Positions 10,561-22,068 are shown, numbered from the stretch's first letter. The stretch is DNA of 64,000 nt from Aquabacterium sp. OR-4 (GCF_025290835.2 NZ_JAOCQD020000001.1:806001-870000); one strand, 5' to 3'. Notes: generated by a model from the letters alone, not told the origin. Translations and numbers: made by a program.

Positions 10561-11436
10561 TCACGGGCCCGGGCTGGTGGCGCGCAGGCCGATGCCGAAC
10601 AGCCCGGCCACCGCCTCGCGGTACTGGGCCAGGCCCACGCTGTTGGTGTTGTGGTGCGAGCCGCCTTCCACCAGCACGAAGCGCTTGGGCGCGGTGGCGC
10701 GCTCGAACAGCGCCTGGCCCAGCGCCGGCGGGATCAGCCGGTCGGCGCTGCCATGCACCACCAGCACCGGCGCCTTGACCGCGGCAATGCGCTCGGCGGC
10801 GTCGAAGCACTGGGTGATCAGCGGCGCCAGCGGCAGCCAGCCGTACTCGAAGTTCTTCACCACGTCGGGGATCGAGGTGAAGCTGCCTTCGACCATCAGG
10901 CCGGCCACGTCGGCGGTCTCGGCGGCCAGGCGCACCGCGATGGCGCCACCCAGCGAGTGGCCAAACAGGTAGCGCCGGGCCTGCGGGTGTTGCGCCGCCA
11001 GCCAGCGCCAGGCGGCCTGGGCGTCTTCGTGGGCCAGGGTTTCAGAGGGCAGGGCGGGCGTACTCTGGCCGAAGCCGCGGTAGTCGACCGCCAGCACGGC
11101 AAACCCCAGCTCGTGCAGCCGGCGCATGCGCGGCGCGCTGCCGCGCACATCAAAACGCGCGCCGTGCAGATACAGCAGCACCGGCGCGTCGGCCTGCGGC
11201 TGGGCCAGCCACAGGCCGTGCAGGCGCGCCGCCTGGCCGGCCTCGGCGCTGTGGAAGTCGATCCACACGTCCTGCATGCCCTGGGCGGCGGCCTGGCCAC
11301 CGGCCCAGGTGCGCGCGCCGGGCTGGAAGATCCACTCGCGCTGCTTCTCGTCGAGCGTGGCGCAGCCGCCCAGCAGGCCGGCGCCGGCCAGCGCCAGCGT
11401 GGCCAGGGCGGTGCGGGCGCGCCAGCGTGGCGGCAT
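10561..11436 (-). CDS. Alpha/beta-hydrolase lipoprotein
   Basis: A 291-residue predicted lipoprotein with a signal sequence ending in the lipobox LLGGC (Cys25), then an alpha/beta-hydrolase fold resembling the YqiA/BEM46-like group. It has LLYLHGARFDVRGS (oxyanion region), DYRGFGQS, GHSLGGAIA with the nucleophile Ser, HGSADRLIPP with the Asp, and EGGSHHN with the His. The lipid anchor implies periplasmic or outer-membrane location. ATG at 11460 is also possible and adds 8 residues; neither start has a clear ribosome binding site. The substrate is unknown, and neighbours give no strong clue. Confidence 0.78.
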   Translation of the reverse strand: MPPRWRARTALATLALAGAGLLGGCATLDEKQREWIFQPGARTWAGGQAAAQGMQDVWIDFHSAEAGQAARLHGLWLAQPQADAPVLLYLHGARFDVRGSAPRMRRLHELGFAVLAVDYRGFGQSTPALPSETLAHEDAQAAWRWLAAQHPQARRYLFGHSLGGAIAVRLAAETADVAGLMVEGSFTSIPDVVKNFEYGWLPLAPLITQCFDAAERIAAVKAPVLVVHGSADRLIPPALGQALFERATAPKRFVLVEGGSHHNTNSVGLAQYREAVAGLFGIGLRATSPGP

Positions 11437-11560
11437 GGCGGGGCGGGGTTCAGTGGGCATGGCGGGCATCGCGCGATGAGAGCATGAGCTCACCGACCCC
11501 GCTGCGCGCAGGGAGTTCCCGCCGCCTGTCGCATGCGGCCTGCCAGCCAGCGGCAGGGCA

Positions 11561-13855
<2,295 letters not shown>

Positions 13856-13955
13856 TCACTCGCCCTGGCGTTCAAGTCGGGCCTCAGGTCTGCCGAAACA
13901 GCAGCACAAGCGGGCGTGGCCCGTGGCAGTGTGCATTCGCGAGAGATCAATCAGC

Positions 13956-15692
13956 ATGGCGACGATGGTCGACGTTGGGGGCCTGCGGGTCGGGATGTTC
14001 ATCCACCTCGATCTGGGGTGGTGGGCGCATCCCTTTGCGCTCTCGAGTTTCATGATCACCAGCCCCGAGCAGATCGAGCAGATCCGCGCGCTGGGCAAAC
14101 GCCAGTTCCGCTGGAGCCCTGAAAAGAGCCGGCCGCAAGATGGGCCGAGCACGCTGCCGGCCACCGCGGCCGAACCGGCCCAGGCCGCAGCCAGCCCGGC
14201 TGCGCCGGCCGACACGGCGGCCAACAGCGACAGTGTGGCCACCCCTGCGGCCACTACGGCGGCGACCCCTGCGGCCACCACGGCGGCCACCCCTGCGGCC
14301 ACCACCGAAGTCACCACCGCGCCTGTCCATCCGGCCACCGCTGCGCCGGCCACCACCGTCAATGCGGCGCCGGTGCCGCCGGCCGCCCAGGCCGCCGCCG
14401 CCACATCCGCCGCCAAGCCTGCCGCCCCCGCGCTTGCCGCCCAGAAGGGCCTGGCGCCCGGCCGCCCGCCCGCCGTGGCGGGCGCGGGCCAGGCGCCATC
14501 CCCCAGCGCATCCAGCCCGCGCGCCGCGACGGGGGGCGCCGCACCGGCCCAAGCCGGTGCCAGCGCGGCCGGCAACGCCAGCGCCGCGGGCGGCACGCCC
14601 CCGCCCGGCGGCCCGCGGGGCGCCGCTGCGGCCGGCCCTGCGGCGCCGGGCGCCGGCGCGCCGGTGGCCCTTGAGCGCGCGCGCCAGCGTGTGGCGCTGG
14701 CGGCGCAGCGCGAGGCGCAGGCCCTGTGCCAGCGCCAGGTGGGCGAGGCGCGTGATGCCTGGGCCGAGGCCGCGCGCCTGGTCAGCAGCACGCCGCAGCA
14801 GTCGCGCGAGATCGCCGAGGGCCTGACGCGCGCGCTGCTCGACAAGATGATGGTCGACCAGGACATGTGCGTGCGCGTGCTGTCCGACGACGGCTGCGAC
14901 CCCGTGGCCGGCCATGCGCTGAACGTGGCCGTGGTCTCGCTGCTGATGGGCCGGGTGTTCGGTTTTCCGGCCGAGGACATGCTCGACATGGGCGTGGGCG
15001 CGCTGATGCACGACATCGGCAAGCTCGAGCTGCCCGAGCGCGCCCGCCACGACGACGACCGCTGCGGCCCCAGCGAGCAGGCGCTGTACCGCGAGCATGT
15101 GGGCCTGGGCGTGGCCCAGGGCCGGCGCATGGGCCTGAGCGAGGGCGCGCTGCAGGTCATTGCCCAGCACCACGAGATGGCCGACGCCAGCGGCTTTCCG
15201 CAGCGCCTGATCCTCGACCGCATGGGCGGGCCGGCGCGCATCGTGGCCCTGGTCAACCGCTACGACAAGCTGTGCAACCCGCGCCACGCGGCGCAGGCGC
15301 TGACGCCGCACGAGGCGCTGTCGATGATCTTTGCCCAGTGCAAGACCAAGTTCGACGCGTCGATGCTCAATGCCTTCGTGCGCATGATGGGGGTCTACCC
15401 GCCGGGCTCGGTGGTGCAGCTCACCGACGACCGCTACGCCACCGTGGTGAGCGTCAACTCCACCCGCCCGCTCAAGCCGCGGGTGCTGGTGTGCGATCCG
15501 GCCGTGCCGCCCGAGGAGGCGCTGCTGCTGAGCCTGGACCGCGAGCACAACCTGGGCATCCGCCGCAGCCTCAAGCCGCTGCAGCTGCCCGCGGCGGTGC
15601 GCGACTACCTGTCGCCGCGCCAGCGCATGGTGTACTTCTTCGAGCCGCTGGCTGCTGCCAACGGTGCCGCGGCGGAGGAGCTGGCTGCGTGA
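13956..15692 (+). CDS. HD-GYP-type cyclic-di-GMP phosphodiesterase with DUF3391 N-terminus
   Basis: A 578-residue protein. Residues 1-50 look like DUF3391 (VGGLRVGMFIHLDLGWWAHPF). Then comes a roughly 200-residue Ala/Pro/Thr-rich linker containing the tandem unit TPAATTAA (14239-14308), followed by an HD-GYP domain. The HD pair is present (MHDIGKLELPE, His352-Asp353), as is HH at 405-406, but the signature usually written HHExxDGSGYP reads HHEMADASGFP, so the expected Asp is Ala and GYP is GFP. Family members hydrolyse cyclic-di-GMP; activity should be treated as likely but not assured. GAGAG precedes the start by about 11 bases. The gene overlaps the following GGDEF-EAL gene by 4 bases. Confidence 0.85.
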   Translation: MATMVDVGGLRVGMFIHLDLGWWAHPFALSSFMITSPEQIEQIRALGKRQFRWSPEKSRPQDGPSTLPATAAEPAQAAASPAAPADTAANSDSVATPAATTAATPAATTAATPAATTEVTTAPVHPATAAPATTVNAAPVPPAAQAAAATSAAKPAAPALAAQKGLAPGRPPAVAGAGQAPSPSASSPRAATGGAAPAQAGASAAGNASAAGGTPPPGGPRGAAAAGPAAPGAGAPVALERARQRVALAAQREAQALCQRQVGEARDAWAEAARLVSSTPQQSREIAEGLTRALLDKMMVDQDMCVRVLSDDGCDPVAGHALNVAVVSLLMGRVFGFPAEDMLDMGVGALMHDIGKLELPERARHDDDRCGPSEQALYREHVGLGVAQGRRMGLSEGALQVIAQHHEMADASGFPQRLILDRMGGPARIVALVNRYDKLCNPRHAAQALTPHEALSMIFAQCKTKFDASMLNAFVRMMGVYPPGSVVQLTDDRYATVVSVNSTRPLKPRVLVCDPAVPPEEALLLSLDREHNLGIRRSLKPLQLPAAVRDYLSPRQRMVYFFEPLAAANGAAAEELAA

Positions 15693-18001
15693 GTCGCGCC
15701 CTCGTTCCCTACCAGTCGCCTGACGCGTCGGGCGGTGGCGCGGCGGCGCCGCCGGGCGCGGGGGTGGCTGCGCCTGCCGGCGCAAACACGGGCACCGCCG
15801 CGCCTGCCGGCGCCAGCGTGGGCACCGCCGCGCCTGCCGGCGCAAACACGGGTACCGCCGCGCCTGCCGGCGCGTCGTGGTCCGCGGTGCTCGCCGCGCT
15901 GCCCGATGCGGCCTGGCTGGTCGAGGCCTCGGGCCTCACCGTGTGCGCCGCCAACCCGGCCGCCCTGCGGCTGCTGGGGCGTGCGGCGGCCGGCGTGCTG
16001 GGCCAGCGGGCCCAGGCGCTGATTGCCACGCCTGAAGACCAGGCCTTCTGGGACGAGGTGCAGCACGGCCATGCCGATGCGCTGGCCTCGGACACCGTGC
16101 TGGTCGATGCCAGCGGCCGCCTGGTGCAGGTGACGCGCCGCGTGCAGCCGATCCTGGCCGAGCCCGACGCCGCGCACGCATCCGGGCACGGCGCCGAACC
16201 CGGACCCGACCCCGCCGTCCAGCCCGCCGCGGCACGGGCCACGCACTACCTGGTGGTGGTGCACGACCGCAGCGAGGCCCAGCGCCAGCAGGACGAGCGC
16301 GAGCTGCTGCTGTCGGAGCTGCAGGCCACGCTTGAATCCACCGCCGACGGCATCCTGGTCACCGACCTGGCCGGCCGCATCCGCGCCTTCAACCGCCGCT
16401 TCGCGCAGATCTGGGGCCTGCCCGAGAGCCTGCTCACCGAGCGCCAGGACGAGGCGGTGTACGACTGGATGCGCCGCAGCGTCGACGAGCCTGAGGCCTA
16501 CCAGCGCCGCATCGGTGCGATCCAGGAGGCCACGCTGCTGCAGGCCACCGAGCGCATCACGCTGCACTCGGGCCAGGTGATCGAGCGCGTCACGCGGCCG
16601 CAGCACTGCCATGGCCGGCCCTGCGGCCGGGTGTGGAGCTTTCGCGACCACACCGAGCTGGTCAGCGCCGGCCAGCGCATCGAGGCGCTGAGCACCACCG
16701 ACGCACTGACCGGCCTGTTCAACCGCCGCCAGATGGTGGCCACGATCACCGAGTCGCTGCGCCAGGCGCGCCGCGCGGGGGGCTCGCTGGCGCTGCTGCT
16801 GCTGGACCTGGACCGCTTCAAGCAGATCAATGACAGCCTCGGCCACGAGGTGGGCGACCGCGTGCTGGGCGAGACCGCCGAGCGCCTGAAGGGCTGCCTG
16901 CGCCAGGGCGACCTGGTGGCCCGCGTGGGCGGCGACCAGTTTGCCGTGCTGGTGCACGAGGCCGACAGCCGGGCCGCCGAGGCCACCGCGCGCCGTGCGC
17001 TGGAGGTGGTGGCCCAGCCGATGGCGGTGGACGGCCTGCAGTTCACCCAGACCTGCAGCGTGGGCGTGGCGCTGTTTCCGGGCGATGCCAACGACGCCGA
17101 CCACCTGCTGCGCCATGCCGAGAGCGCCATGCTGCGCGCCAAGCAGGGCGGGCGCGCGTGTTTCCGCTTCCACCAGCCGCAGCACGACGCCAACCTGCGC
17201 CAGCGCATGCGCATCGACCATGCCATGCGCCAGGCCCTGGCCAGCCACCGCTTTCGCCTGCATTACCAGCCGCAGGTGCAGCTGACCACCGGCCGCGTGA
17301 TCGGCGCCGAGGCGCTGATCCGCTGGCGTGATCCCGAGCTGGGCGAGGTCTCGCCCGGGCAGTTCATTCCGGTGGCCGAAGAAACCGGCTTCATCATCGC
17401 CATCGGCGACTGGGTGCTGGCCCAGGCGGTGCAGCAGGCCGCGGCCTGGCGCAGCACCGGGCTCGAGCTGCCGGTGTCGGTCAATGTCTCGGCGCTGCAG
17501 TTCCAGCAGGCCGACTTCATCGAGCGGGTGGGTGCCGTGCTGCGCGAGCACGAGCTGCCGGGCGAGCTGCTCGAGCTCGAGCTCACCGAGAGCCTGCTGG
17601 TGCACGACGCCGACGAGGCGCTGGCGCGCATGTCGCAGCTGTCGGCGCTGGGCGTGCGCATGGCCATCGACGACTTCGGCACCGGCTATTCCAGCCTGGC
17701 CTACCTGAAGCGCTTCCCGATCGACCGGCTCAAGATCGACCGCAGCTTCGTCAAGGCCCTGCCGGCCGACGAGAGCGATGCCACCATCGTGCGCGCCATC
17801 GTGCAGATGGCCCAGGCGCTGGGCCTGACGGTGATTGCCGAAGGCGTGGAGACCGAGCCGCAGCGCATGTTCCTCACCGATGCCGGCTGCGACGAGTTTC
17901 AGGGCTTCCTGTATGCCCCGGCGCTGGACGCCGAGACCTTTGTCGACCGCGTGCGCGCCAGCCGCGACCGCACCCGGCCGCGCCTGAGCCTGGTGCGCTG
18001 A
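15689..18001 (+). CDS. PAS-PAS-GGDEF-EAL cyclic-di-GMP enzyme (GTG start)
   Basis: A 770-residue cytoplasmic signalling protein. The GTG at 15689 sits in the GTGA overlap with the preceding HD-GYP stop, indicating translational coupling. An N-terminal linker of 10-residue repeats (GANTGTAAPA, GASVGTAAPA) precedes two PAS-like domains (about residues 65-195 and 210-325). The GGDEF domain has a degenerate active site, GGDQF at 414-418, so cyclase activity is doubtful; it may instead bind GTP. The EAL domain keeps its motif (EAL, Glu541), LTES and DDFGTGYSSL, so it should be an active phosphodiesterase. No transmembrane segment is seen. Two adjacent degradation-type domains suggest a unit that lowers cyclic-di-GMP. 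Confidence 0.9.
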   Translation: MSRALVPYQSPDASGGGAAAPPGAGVAAPAGANTGTAAPAGASVGTAAPAGANTGTAAPAGASWSAVLAALPDAAWLVEASGLTVCAANPAALRLLGRAAAGVLGQRAQALIATPEDQAFWDEVQHGHADALASDTVLVDASGRLVQVTRRVQPILAEPDAAHASGHGAEPGPDPAVQPAAARATHYLVVVHDRSEAQRQQDERELLLSELQATLESTADGILVTDLAGRIRAFNRRFAQIWGLPESLLTERQDEAVYDWMRRSVDEPEAYQRRIGAIQEATLLQATERITLHSGQVIERVTRPQHCHGRPCGRVWSFRDHTELVSAGQRIEALSTTDALTGLFNRRQMVATITESLRQARRAGGSLALLLLDLDRFKQINDSLGHEVGDRVLGETAERLKGCLRQGDLVARVGGDQFAVLVHEADSRAAEATARRALEVVAQPMAVDGLQFTQTCSVGVALFPGDANDADHLLRHAESAMLRAKQGGRACFRFHQPQHDANLRQRMRIDHAMRQALASHRFRLHYQPQVQLTTGRVIGAEALIRWRDPELGEVSPGQFIPVAEETGFIIAIGDWVLAQAVQQAAAWRSTGLELPVSVNVSALQFQQADFIERVGAVLREHELPGELLELELTESLLVHDADEALARMSQLSALGVRMAIDDFGTGYSSLAYLKRFPIDRLKIDRSFVKALPADESDATIVRAIVQMAQALGLTVIAEGVETEPQRMFLTDAGCDEFQGFLYAPALDAETFVDRVRASRDRTRPRLSLVR

Positions 18002-18078
18002 TGCGCTGACCGGCCGGGCACAGGCGGCCCGGGCGGGGCAGAATGTCACACCCGACCGCCACCACCGCAGCCCACCGC

Positions 18079-18402
18079 GTGATCTACAAGTTCAAGAGCC
18101 AGGCCACGCCCGACCTGATCATGCTGGCGCCGCATGGCGACGCGCTGCTGCGCCTGCTGGGCCGCGAGCCGGCGGCCAAGGGCATCGTCGAGCCGGCGGC
18201 CATGGCCGCAGCCATGGCCGCCATCGAGCAGGCGGTGCTGGCCGCCGAGGCCGCACGCGCCCAGGCCGAACGCGAGGCCGAGGCCCGCGGCGAGAGCCTG
18301 GCGCCCGCCGAGGGCGTGGGCCTGCGCCAGCGCATGTGGCCGATGGTCGACATGCTGCGCCGCGCCGCCGCCGCCGAGGTGCCGGTGGTGTGGGGCGTTT
18401 GA
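18079..18402 (+). CDS. DUF1840 family small protein
   Basis: A 107-residue protein typical of Burkholderiales, with the family opening (M)IYKFKSQATPDLIMLAPHGDALLRLLGRE, a central Ala/Glu-rich helix (about residues 45-80) and the ending WPMVDMLRRAAAAEVPVVWGV. The function of DUF1840 is unknown. GTG at 18079 is preferred because homologues begin at this LYKFKS-like motif; an ATG at 18043 would add 12 poorly conserved residues and overlaps a possible -10 element (CAGAAT, 18039-18044). Confidence 0.8.
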   Translation: MIYKFKSQATPDLIMLAPHGDALLRLLGREPAAKGIVEPAAMAAAMAAIEQAVLAAEAARAQAEREAEARGESLAPAEGVGLRQRMWPMVDMLRRAAAAEVPVVWGV

Positions 18403-18450
18403 GGGCCGCGCGGCCATGCCGGCGCTGAGATCACGAAGGCAGTACCGACC

Positions 18451-19098
18451 ATGAGACTCTGGAGCGAGGCCTGGGCCAACGGCGAAAGCATTCCCGAGCG
18501 CTTTGCCGCCGGCCGCCTGGCCGCCGACGGCAGCGTGCTGTTCGGCGACAACCTGAGCCCGCCGCTGCAATGGGCCGATCTGCCGGCGGGCACCCGCTCG
18601 CTGGTGCTGATGTGCCACGACTTCGACGTGCCCAGCCGGCCCGACGACGTGAACCAGCCCGACCGCGAAGTGCCGGCCGACCTGCCGCGCATCGACTTTT
18701 TCCACTGGCTGCTGGTCGATCTGCCGCCCACGCTGACCGGGCTGGCCGAAGGCCAGTGCAGCCGCGGCTTCACGCCACGCGGCAAGCCGGGCCCGGCGGC
18801 GGCACCGGCCATGGGCCTGGGCGAGGGCGTGCGCCACGGCCGCAACGACTACACCGCCTGGTTCGCCGCCGATGCCGAACTCGCCGGCTGCTACTTCGGC
18901 TACGACGGCCCGTTTCCGCCGTTCAACGACTCGCTGGTGCACCACTACCTGTTTGCGCTGTATGCGCTGGACGTGCCGCGCCTGGCCGTCGAGGGCCCGT
19001 TCGACGGCGGCGCGCTGCGCGGCGCGCTGGCCGGCCATGTGCTGGACGCGGCCACGCTGTCGGGCACCTACACGCTCAACCGCCGGCTGCGCCCATGA
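18451..19098 (+). CDS. PEBP/YbhB-family protein (Raf-kinase-inhibitor-like fold)
   Basis: A 215-residue protein of the phosphatidylethanolamine-binding superfamily. Recognisable segments are GDNLSPPLQWADLPAGTRSLVLMCHDFD, FFHWLLVDLPP, NDYTAWF and FGYDGPFPPFNDSLVHHYLFALYALD, which build the anion-binding pocket with its Asp and His residues. No signal peptide is evident, so it is probably cytoplasmic. Bacterial members have no firmly known role; kinase-inhibitor naming comes from eukaryotic relatives. It sits 12 bases before the histidine-phosphatase gene, so the two are probably co-transcribed. Confidence 0.88.
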   Translation: MRLWSEAWANGESIPERFAAGRLAADGSVLFGDNLSPPLQWADLPAGTRSLVLMCHDFDVPSRPDDVNQPDREVPADLPRIDFFHWLLVDLPPTLTGLAEGQCSRGFTPRGKPGPAAAPAMGLGEGVRHGRNDYTAWFAADAELAGCYFGYDGPFPPFNDSLVHHYLFALYALDVPRLAVEGPFDGGALRGALAGHVLDAATLSGTYTLNRRLRP

Positions 19099-19110
19099 GG
19101 GCCCGCGCCG

Positions 19111-19755
19111 GTGTCTGACCCCACCCGCCTGATCGCCATCCGCCACGGCGAGACGGCCTGGAACGTCGAGCGCCGGCTGCAGGGCCAGCTCGACATCCCG
19201 CTCAACGCGCTGGGCCAGCGCCAGGCCGCCAGCCTGGCCGAAGCCCTGCGCGACGAGGGCCTGCAGGCCGTGGTGGCCAGCGACCTGGGCCGCGCCTGGC
19301 AGACCGCCCAGGCCCTGGCCGCGCCGCTGGGCCTGCCGGTGGCGGCCGAGCCCGGGCTGCGCGAGCGGGCGTTCGGGGCGATGGAAGGCCACACCTACGA
19401 AGACATCGAGGCTCGCTGGCCCGACTGGTCGGCGCGCTGGAAGGCGCGCGATGCCGGCTTTGCCGCGCCCGAGGGTGGCGAGAGCCTGACCGGCTTCTAC
19501 GCACGCTGCGTGGCCGCCGTCGAGCGCGTGGCGCTGGCCCATGCCGGCCAGGCCGTGGCCCTGGTGTGCCATGGCGGCGTGCTCGACTGCCTGTACCGCG
19601 CCGCCACCCGCCTGCCGCTGGACGCGCCACGCACCTGGCAGCTGGGCAATGCGGCGGTGAACCGCCTGCTGCACACGCCGCAGGGCCTCACGCTGGTGGG
19701 CTGGAACGACCAGTCGCACCTGGACAGCCTGGCGCGCGACGAAGCCGCCAGCTGA
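19111..19755 (+). CDS. Histidine phosphatase family protein (phosphoglycerate-mutase-like)
   Basis: A 214-residue enzyme with the catalytic phosphohistidine motif IRHGETAWN near residue 11, DLGRAWQTAQ, LRERAFGAMEG with the proton donor Glu, and VCHGGVL with the second His. Length and motifs fit the cofactor-independent GpmB/CobC-like branch, which includes broad-specificity phosphatases and alpha-ribazole phosphatase; substrate cannot be decided. It starts at a GTG, 12 bases after the PEBP gene. No cobalamin genes are in the window, so the name cobC is not used. Confidence 0.85.
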   Translation: MSDPTRLIAIRHGETAWNVERRLQGQLDIPLNALGQRQAASLAEALRDEGLQAVVASDLGRAWQTAQALAAPLGLPVAAEPGLRERAFGAMEGHTYEDIEARWPDWSARWKARDAGFAAPEGGESLTGFYARCVAAVERVALAHAGQAVALVCHGGVLDCLYRAATRLPLDAPRTWQLGNAAVNRLLHTPQGLTLVGWNDQSHLDSLARDEAAS

Positions 19756-19967
19756 GGGCGGCGCCCGCACGTCGCTTCGGCGCCCCGAGGGGGCCGCGCA
19801 CCCCCGCATGGGGCCGGCGGCAGCGCGAGCCAAAACTTGAGCCGCGCGGCGCGCGAAGGGCGTGCAAGTCCACACGCCTGACGCAAAGCGTTACGAGGCC
19901 GCGCCCTATGGCGGCGGGCCTGCCCTGCCGATAAACCGGTGGCAGACCCCCCGTCACGAGTGCCGCC
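19756..19967. other. Intergenic region before the minor pilin operon
   Basis: These 212 bases should hold the promoter of the fimT-pilE operon. The first 70 are C/G-rich with short inverted runs (GCGCCCCGAGGGGGCCGCGC) and resemble an intergenic repeat more than a gene. Further on are a more AT-containing patch around 19880-19895 (GACGCAAAGCGTTACG) and GATAAACCGG near 19930. A GG-N10-GC arrangement near 19911 recalls a sigma-54 site but matches only the core bases. No gene is visible. Confidence 0.4.
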
Positions 19968-20522
19968 ATGAAGTCATCCCTGTCCTTGCCGAACGTCAGC
20001 CGACGCCGTGCGCCACCCCGGCGCGTGGCGGCCGGCGTCACGCTGGTCGAACTGGCCGTGGTGCTGGTCGTGATGCTGCTGCTGATGTCGGTGGCCGCGC
20101 CGGCGATGTCGGAGTTCACCGCCAACAACCAGGTGGTGGCGGCGCGCTCGTCGCTGTCGGCCACGCTGGCGCTGGCACGCTCGGAGGCCGCCAAGCGCAG
20201 CCGCCCGGTGATCGTGCAGCCGCTGGCCGGTGGCAGCGACGGCAACGAGTACGCCAATGGCTGGGAGGTGGTGGTCGATGAAGACAGCAACGGCAGCGCC
20301 GGCGACAGCGAGCCGCGCATCCGCCGCGTGGCGGCGCTGCCGGCGGCGGTGCGCGTGGCCGGTGACGCCAGCCTGAGCTTTCGGGCCAGCGGCGCGCTGT
20401 CTGCTGCCAGCGACCAGGTGTTCACCGTCTGCCGCGCCAGCGGCAGCGCCCGCGGCTACAGCGTCACGGTCACGCCCAGTGGCCTGGCCGATGTGGCCAG
20501 CATCGACGATTGCGCCACATGA
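19968..20522 (+). CDS. fimT: Type IV pilus minor pseudopilin, FimT/GspH type
   Basis: A 184-residue prepilin-like protein. A basic leader ends in AAG^VTLVELAVVLVVMLLLM, so PilD should cleave after Gly23 and methylate the new N-terminus; the conserved Glu5 is present. The remainder fits the GspH/FimT pseudopilin domain, with a C-terminal Cys near the end (SIDDCAT). First gene of a plus-strand operon (fimT-pilV-pilW-pilX-pilY1-hyp-pilE). Minor pilins of this set prime pilus assembly. Its stop overlaps the pilV start (ATGA). Confidence 0.85.
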   Translation: MKSSLSLPNVSRRRAPPRRVAAGVTLVELAVVLVVMLLLMSVAAPAMSEFTANNQVVAARSSLSATLALARSEAAKRSRPVIVQPLAGGSDGNEYANGWEVVVDEDSNGSAGDSEPRIRRVAALPAAVRVAGDASLSFRASGALSAASDQVFTVCRASGSARGYSVTVTPSGLADVASIDDCAT

Positions 20523-21052
20523 GCGCGCCGACCCGTACCCCGGCCCGCCCGCCGCAGCCCCGGGCTCGAGCGCGGTGGCGCCGTAGCCGCGGCGTCGCGC
20601 TGATGGAGGCCCTGATCGGCGTGCTGCTGCTGTCGATGGCAGCGCTGGCCTATGCCGCGCTTCAGGTGCGCGGCCTGACCGGCAATGCCAGCGCCATGTG
20701 GCGCAGCAAGGCCACGCTGCTGGCCACCGAGATGGCCGACCGCCTGCGCGCCAACCCCACCGGCGTGGCCGAGGGCCGCTACGCCGCGTTGAGCAGCGCC
20801 GAGGCTCCGGCCTGCGGCGAGGCGAGCGCCTGCACGCCGGCCAACATGGCGCGGCTGGACCATGTGCAATGGTCGGCGGCCCTGGCCAATGACCTGCCGC
20901 AGGGCCGCGGCGTGGTCTGCCTGGACGCCACCCCCGACGACGGCCAGGTCGACAGCCCGGCCTGCGACGGCGCCGGCGCGGTGTTTGCCGTCAAGGTGTT
21001 CTGGCGCGAGCGCGGCGAAGCCTCGCGCCTGACCGTGGCGGTGCGGCCATGA
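20519..21052 (+). CDS. pilV: Type IV pilus minor pilin PilV
   Basis: A 177-residue prepilin with an Arg-rich leader and processing site RSRG^VALMEALIGVLLLSMAAL, giving a hydrophobic N-terminal helix with Glu5. The body contains MADRLRANPTGVAEG, which I recognise from PilV (type IV pilus modification protein) of betaproteobacteria, plus Cys-containing loops (ACGEASACTP, CLDATPDDG). ATG at 20519 lies in the ATGA overlap with fimT. Part of the PilV-PilW-PilX-PilY1-PilE priming complex at the pilus tip. Confidence 0.88.
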   Translation: MSAPTRTPARPPQPRARARWRRSRGVALMEALIGVLLLSMAALAYAALQVRGLTGNASAMWRSKATLLATEMADRLRANPTGVAEGRYAALSSAEAPACGEASACTPANMARLDHVQWSAALANDLPQGRGVVCLDATPDDGQVDSPACDGAGAVFAVKVFWRERGEASRLTVAVRP

Positions 21053-22068
21053 GACACCCGCCGGCGCGTGGCATGACCCTGGTCGAGCTGATGATCGGCA
21101 TGGTCATCGGCCTGTTTGTGGTGGCGGTGATGGGGGCCGTGTACGTGGGCAGCCGCAGCACCTTCATGGCCCAGGAGTCGACCGGCCGCATGCAGGAGAA
21201 CGGCCGCTTCGCGATGGACACCATCACGCAAGACCTGCGCATGTCGGGCTTTCGCGGCTGCCTGGGCCAGAACGCGGTGGTCAACACCCTCAACACGCCG
21301 CAGGGCGTGCTCTACGACTTTGCCCAGCCGGTGTGGGGCAGCCGCAGCGTGGCCGGGGTCTGGACGCCGGTGCTGGGCGCACCGGTCAACGGCCTGGCGC
21401 CCCATGCCGGTGGCGACGTGCTGGTGGTGCGCCGCCCGGCCGGCGTGGCCTGGGCCCTGGTGGGCGAGATGGCCAGCGTGAACGCCGCGCTGCCGATCAC
21501 GCCCACCGCCGCCTTTGCGCAGGGTGATCTGCTGGTGGTGGCCGATTGCGTGGGCGCCAGCGTGCTGCAGGCCAGCAATGCCACGCCGGGCCCGTCGGGC
21601 ACGATCGAGCATGTGATGGGCGGCGGCCTGGTGCCGGGCCTGGCGCAAAACAGCCTGGGCCGCACCTACGCCCACGACGCCCGCGTGTGGCGGATGCAGA
21701 CCCTGGTGTACTACCTGGCGGCCAGCGCCCGCCACACCGGCCAGGTGGCGCTGTGGGTCTACCGCAACCCCACCTATGGCGAGGCGCAGCGCACCGAGCT
21801 GGTCACCGGCGTCGAGCGCATGGCCATCCGCTACGGGCTGGACACCGACGGCGACCTGTCGGCCGACCGCTTTGCCGGCGCCGACACGGTGCCCAACTGG
21901 GCCCAGGTGGTCAACGCCCGGGTCGAGCTGCTGCTGGCCGGCAGCCGCGACACCCGCACCAGCACGGCCCAGCCCTACACCTTCAACGGCGCCACCACCA
22001 CGCCGACCGATGGCCGCCCGCGCGCCGTGATGTCCACGCTGGTGACCTTGCGCAACGCGATGCCATGA
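21049..22068 (+). CDS. pilW: Type IV pilus minor pilin PilW
   Basis: A 339-residue minor pilin with a very short leader: MRHPPARG^MTLVELMIGMVIGLFVV, the canonical prepilin peptidase site with Glu5. The body contains RMQENGRFAMDTITQDLRMSGFRGCLG, a strong PilW signature. ATGA overlap with pilV and 4-base overlap with pilX imply coupled translation. PilW joins the minor-pilin/PilY1 complex that initiates and caps the pilus. Confidence 0.9.
   Translation: MRHPPARGMTLVELMIGMVIGLFVVAVMGAVYVGSRSTFMAQESTGRMQENGRFAMDTITQDLRMSGFRGCLGQNAVVNTLNTPQGVLYDFAQPVWGSRSVAGVWTPVLGAPVNGLAPHAGGDVLVVRRPAGVAWALVGEMASVNAALPITPTAAFAQGDLLVVADCVGASVLQASNATPGPSGTIEHVMGGGLVPGLAQNSLGRTYAHDARVWRMQTLVYYLAASARHTGQVALWVYRNPTYGEAQRTELVTGVERMAIRYGLDTDGDLSADRFAGADTVPNWAQVVNARVELLLAGSRDTRTSTAQPYTFNGATTTPTDGRPRAVMSTLVTLRNAMP

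Noticed and set aside
19111..19755. Naming the histidine phosphatase cobC or gpmB
   Set aside because: The motifs fit several subfamilies and no cobalamin or glycolytic neighbour is present to decide.
19905..19930. Sigma-54 promoter ahead of fimT
   Set aside because: TGGCGGCGGGCCTGCC has only the GG-N10-GC core; such spacing is expected by chance in DNA this GC-rich.
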